Positions 4,909 to 6,531 of a stretch of 6,531 nucleotides of DNA are shown here, piece by piece. The DNA is taken from contig JAGQGA010000317.1 in NCBI GenBank assembly GCA_020432595.1, positions 1 to 6,531 of the forward strand, read 5' to 3'. The notes beneath the pieces are model-generated. The model was given only the letters and a program-made list of their open reading frames with translations. It had not been told where the DNA came from and did not search any database. The translations under genes and the position numbers were made by a program. The first letter of the stretch is position 1; every line of letters starts with the position of its first letter. This DNA comes from Anaerolineales bacterium (lineage in GTDB: Bacteria; Chloroflexota; Anaerolineae; Promineifilales; Promineifilaceae).

Positions 4909-5607
4909 ATGAGCCAGATTCAACAGCTTTACCGACTACAGCAGATGGACACGGAAATTCGCCAGAAGAAGCAGCGACTGACGGAGGTTTTGCGGGCGCA
5001 GAAGGAGACGGAGGCGTTGTTGGCGGCGCGGGAACGGGAAAAAACGGCCGTTTTCGCCCTCAAAAAATGGCAAGGCAGCCACAGTAACCTCAATCTGGAG
5101 CTGGGCAGCCTGAACAGCAAGGCCAAAAGTGCCGAAAATCGGCTGTATTCCGGCAACGTTAAAAACCCCAAAGAGCTAACTGATTTGCAAGACCAGATTG
5201 CGGCGATGGGGCGGCAGCGCGGCGGGCTGGAAGAGCAAATGCTGGAAGCGATGATTATGATCGAGGATGCCGAAGCGGAAGCAAAGGCTGCTACCGAGGC
5301 GCGAACGGTTGAGGAGTCCCAATGGCAGCAAGCGCAGGCAGATTACAAGGAAGAGCAAAACACGCTGGCGCTGCGGCTGCATCACCTGCTGGGGCTGCGA
5401 CCCAAGCAGGCGGCGCAAATTGAGCCAAAGCTGCTGCAAGATTATGAACGCATTGGGCAACGCAATGGGGGCGAGGCGGTCGCCGTGCTGAAGATCAACA
5501 GGTGCCAGGGGTGTTTGCTGACGGTTTCGGCTAACAAAGTGAAAGAGGTGGTGGAGGGACAAGTGACCCATTGCGGTGGCTGTGGCCGGATATTGGTTGC
5601 GGTTTAG
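4909..5607 (+). CDS. Coiled-coil protein with C-terminal C4 zinc ribbon (DUF164 / zf-RING_7 type)
   Basis: This encodes 232 residues. Residues 1 to about 165 are a long, charged, Gln/Glu/Lys/Ala-rich helical region expected to fold as an antiparallel coiled-coil hairpin, opening with SQIQQLYRLQQMDTEIRQKK and containing the conserved-looking turn ENRLYSGNVKNPKELTDLQ. The C-terminal part carries two zinc knuckles, CQGC (199-202) and CGGC (222-225), in a C4 ribbon followed by GRILV. Length and order match the DUF164 family, whose studied members include Helicobacter HP0958/FlgZ, reported to act in flagellar regulation, and chlamydial CdsZ. No flagellar or secretion genes are nearby, so I do not transfer that role; a nucleic-acid or protein adaptor is the safest reading. 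AAGGA (4895-4899) is nine nt from ATG 4909 and three nt from ATG 4903; 4909 has better spacing and gives the usual MSxIxxLYxLQ start. One palindrome (5041-5054) encodes KTAVF between helices. Confidence 0.85.
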   Translation: MSQIQQLYRLQQMDTEIRQKKQRLTEVLRAQKETEALLAAREREKTAVFALKKWQGSHSNLNLELGSLNSKAKSAENRLYSGNVKNPKELTDLQDQIAAMGRQRGGLEEQMLEAMIMIEDAEAEAKAATEARTVEESQWQQAQADYKEEQNTLALRLHHLLGLRPKQAAQIEPKLLQDYERIGQRNGGEAVAVLKINRCQGCLLTVSANKVKEVVEGQVTHCGGCGRILVAV

Positions 5608-5659
5608 CCGAAGCTGTAAAAATCAGGTAAAAAATAGTACTGTAGTCATCAGTGTAGGT

Positions 5660-5665
5660 TATACT
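5660..5665 (+). promoter_or_regulatory. Possible -10 element upstream of the 5716 gene
   Basis: TATACT lies 50 bp before ATG 5716 in the 108-bp gap after the zinc-ribbon gene. No good -35 is present at 16-18 bp. The gap also shows no terminator for the preceding gene, so read-through from 4828 is an equally good source of transcript. Confidence 0.3.
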
Positions 5666-5704
5666 GTGCAGAAATGCGTTGCCCGTTATGGGACATTTTT
5701 ATGT

Positions 5705-5710
5705 AAGAGG
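5705..5710 (+). promoter_or_regulatory. Ribosome binding site of the 5716 gene
   Basis: AAGAGG lies five nt before ATG 5716, an optimal spacing. It supports translation of this otherwise unrecognised gene from that codon. Confidence 0.65.
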
Positions 5711-5715
5711 CCTAC

Positions 5716-6201
5716 ATGACAGAATCGAACGTTGATCCCCGCTATGTTGACACACAAAAGCTTGTTCGCCGCCGACATCAGTCGCACAAACGCCCGAAAT
5801 CAGTTAAAGAGAAGTTTATAAACGGCCGTTTCCCCGATCTTCTGTTGCTGCTTGCCGTCATTATTGCCGGGCTGGCGTTAATAGAAGGGTTTTCACTGGA
5901 AGCAGGCAGCGTGGCTGGTGGCGTAAGGGCTTTGGCAAGGGAAACAGTGGCTATTTTGCTTGGCTTACCCACCTTCACCATTGGGGTATTCCTGGGGCTT
6001 TGGCGCTTGCGCTGGCGCATCAATCGCTACGAAGGGTGGTGGAATACCCATTGCCCGGATTGCCAGAGCCAAGAGTTAAAGCGCACCCGTAGACGGCCGT
6101 TTGATCGGCTGCTGGGTCGGCTGGGCATTCCCGTGCGTCGCTACATTTGTGCCGACTGCCAGTGGGAAGGTCGCCGCGTTGACCCGTGGCGGGTGCGTTA
6201 G
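5716..6201 (+). CDS. Unrecognised two-helix membrane protein with C-terminal zinc ribbon
   Basis: I do not recognise a named family for this 161-residue protein. A basic, His/Arg/Lys-rich N-terminus (about 1-36, with RRRHQSHKRPK) is followed by a hydrophobic helix (about 41-59, DLLLLLAVIIAGLALIEGF) and, after a short loop, a second (about 77-97, ETVAILLGLPTFTIGVFLGLW). The soluble C-terminus has two CxxC knuckles, CPDC (113-116) and CADC (145-148), separated by 28 residues rich in Arg, as in a C4 zinc ribbon. By the positive-inside rule the basic N-terminus and the Arg-rich ribbon would both face the cytoplasm. It follows the zinc-ribbon coiled-coil gene on the same strand by 108 bp and has a good ribosome binding site, so it is probably real. 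Two ACGGCCGT palindromes encode INGRF and RRPF. Its stop codon lies inside the start of the 6195-6293 repeat. Binding partner and role are unknown. Confidence 0.75.
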   Translation: MTESNVDPRYVDTQKLVRRRHQSHKRPKSVKEKFINGRFPDLLLLLAVIIAGLALIEGFSLEAGSVAGGVRALARETVAILLGLPTFTIGVFLGLWRLRWRINRYEGWWNTHCPDCQSQELKRTRRRPFDRLLGRLGIPVRRYICADCQWEGRRVDPWRVR

Positions 6202-6293
6202 CTTATGGGAATTCATGGGATTGACATGCTTTTAGCGTGGTACGTGGGACGTGGTGCGTAAAACCGCCCATTTAGCACGCACCACGCACCACG
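6195..6293 (+). repeat. Dispersed hairpin element, copy 2
   Basis: It has the same block order as 1283-1376: GCGTTAGCT, TGGGAATTCA, TTGAC, GCTTTTA, TGGTACGTGG, then a loop and ACGCACC/ACCACG arms. It differs from copy 1 by an extra 7 bp (GACGTGG) in the left arm. The inner stem CGTGGTGCGT (6250-6259) pairs perfectly with 6277-6286. The outer GCGTGGTACGT (6235-6245) can pair with 6284-6294 with one mismatch in an alternative register. Its first bases overlap the TAG of the preceding gene. Both copies lie in the same orientation directly behind a plus-strand gene. Confidence 0.75.
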
Positions 6294-6312
6294 CGCCAAC
6301 TTTGCCAAGCTC

Positions 6313-6531
6313 ATGAATGCCGAAGAATCGCAAATGCTTCCCAATTGGCTGGCCTGGGCGCAGCAAATCCAGGCCATTGCCCAAAGCGGCTTAACGTTTA
6401 GCCGCGATATCTATGATATTGAGCGATATGAACACCTGCGGCGGCTGGCGGCGGAGATGATGGCTGCTGGCACAGACGGTGACGTTGAGCAAATTGTGGG
6501 AGTGTTTACCGCCCAAACTGGCTATGCCACG
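6313..6531 (+). CDS. Nudix hydrolase with N-terminal Nudix-associated domain, 5' part
   Basis: The first 73 codons are present and the gene runs off the right edge. The sequence LPNWLAWAQQIQAIAQSGLT, then FSRDIYDIERYEHLRRLAAEMMA and a TGYAT ending, matches the small helical domain that precedes the catalytic part in a group of Nudix hydrolases (PF12535 type), described as acting on nucleoside diphosphates linked to other groups such as ADP-ribose. The catalytic domain and its Nudix box (GX5EX7REUXEEXGU) would lie outside the window, so activity cannot be checked here. The ATG at 6313 is the first start after an in-frame TAA at 6259-6261, and no other start occurs between them. There is no clear Shine-Dalgarno. 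A second ATG at 6334 is possible but would leave little before the conserved LPNWL. The hairpin repeat lies directly upstream. Confidence 0.82.
   Translation, partial: MNAEESQMLPNWLAWAQQIQAIAQSGLTFSRDIYDIERYEHLRRLAAEMMAAGTDGDVEQIVGVFTAQTGYAT

Larger units (their letters stand above)
214..6100. repeat. Highly iterated palindrome ACGGCCGT (12 sites)
   Basis: This is a scattered set, not one continuous feature. The core ACGGCCGT lies within the palindromes at 214-225, 782-793, 2581-2588, 2608-2617, 2991-3001, 3236-3243, 4007-4018, 4048-4058, 4587-4594, 5041-5054, 5820-5831 and 6093-6100. Eight of them extend to AACGGCCGTT and five to AAACGGCCGTTT or longer. Eleven are inside genes, read in all three frames as NGRF/DGRL, TAV or RPF/RPL/RPS; one (782) is in the leader region of the yccF-like gene. 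The dehydrogenase gene and the coding part of the yccF-like gene have none. The centre CGGCCG is an EagI-type hexamer. Confidence 0.9.

Noticed and set aside
6221..6246. Promoter for the Nudix gene inside the repeat (TTGACA at 6221)
   Set aside because: A good -35 hexamer is present, but no -10 lies at 16-18 bp. TACGTG is too close at 14 bp and a poor match. Copy 1 of the element has TTGACT in front of no plus-strand gene.
1..6531. A new multi-gene defence, secretion or biosynthetic system
   Set aside because: The recognisable genes are separate housekeeping or envelope functions on both strands, with no nuclease, helicase, toxin, transposase or synthase cluster. The unusual signal is in repeats and leaders.

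Overview
The window looks like chromosomal DNA from a free-living bacterium of moderately high GC content, most likely a member of the Chloroflexota (Anaerolineae/Ardenticatenia-like). That assignment is inference. It rests on the style of the proteins (FemX-type aminoacyltransferase pair, DUF164-type zinc-ribbon protein, Nudix protein with its own N-terminal domain) and on the many short intergenic repeats. No rRNA, tRNA, CRISPR array, phage gene or transposase is visible.

Layout from left to right: the 3' end of a BrkB/YihY-family membrane protein gene (to 434, + strand); a minus-strand remnant of an M48 zinc metalloprotease (431-682), truncated at both ends and bounded by a short dispersed repeat (680-739); an intact gene for a duplicated YccF-domain membrane protein (831-1277, +); a hairpin-forming dispersed element (1283-1376). 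Then a three-gene minus-strand cluster, read from right to left: FemAB-family aminoacyltransferase 1 (4763-3708), FemAB-family aminoacyltransferase 2 (3641-2532) and an isocitrate/isopropylmalate-type dehydrogenase (2460-1381). A divergent promoter region (4764-4908) follows. To its right lie a coiled-coil/zinc-ribbon protein (4909-5607, +), an unrecognised two-helix membrane protein with its own C-terminal zinc ribbon (5716-6201, +), a second copy of the 1283-1376 element (6195-6293), and the 5' end of a Nudix hydrolase gene (6313 to beyond the window, +).

The genes are mostly housekeeping or envelope functions, and no multi-gene defence or secretion system is visible. The two FemAB paralogues probably add amino acids to peptidoglycan precursors. 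The dehydrogenase behind them may simply share their transcript.

The non-coding layer is the striking part. An 8-bp palindrome, ACGGCCGT (usually within AAACGGCCGTTT), occurs 12 times in 6.5 kb, where about 0.1-0.2 would be expected by chance. Within genes it is read in all three frames, so selection or amplification acts on the DNA and not on the protein. In addition, nearly every intergenic gap carries a different short repeat or inverted repeat. The best is a perfect 19-bp inverted repeat that would form almost the whole 5' leader of the zinc-ribbon gene. The divergent FemAB gene opposite has a consensus TATAAT only 7 nt before its ATG and looks leaderless.
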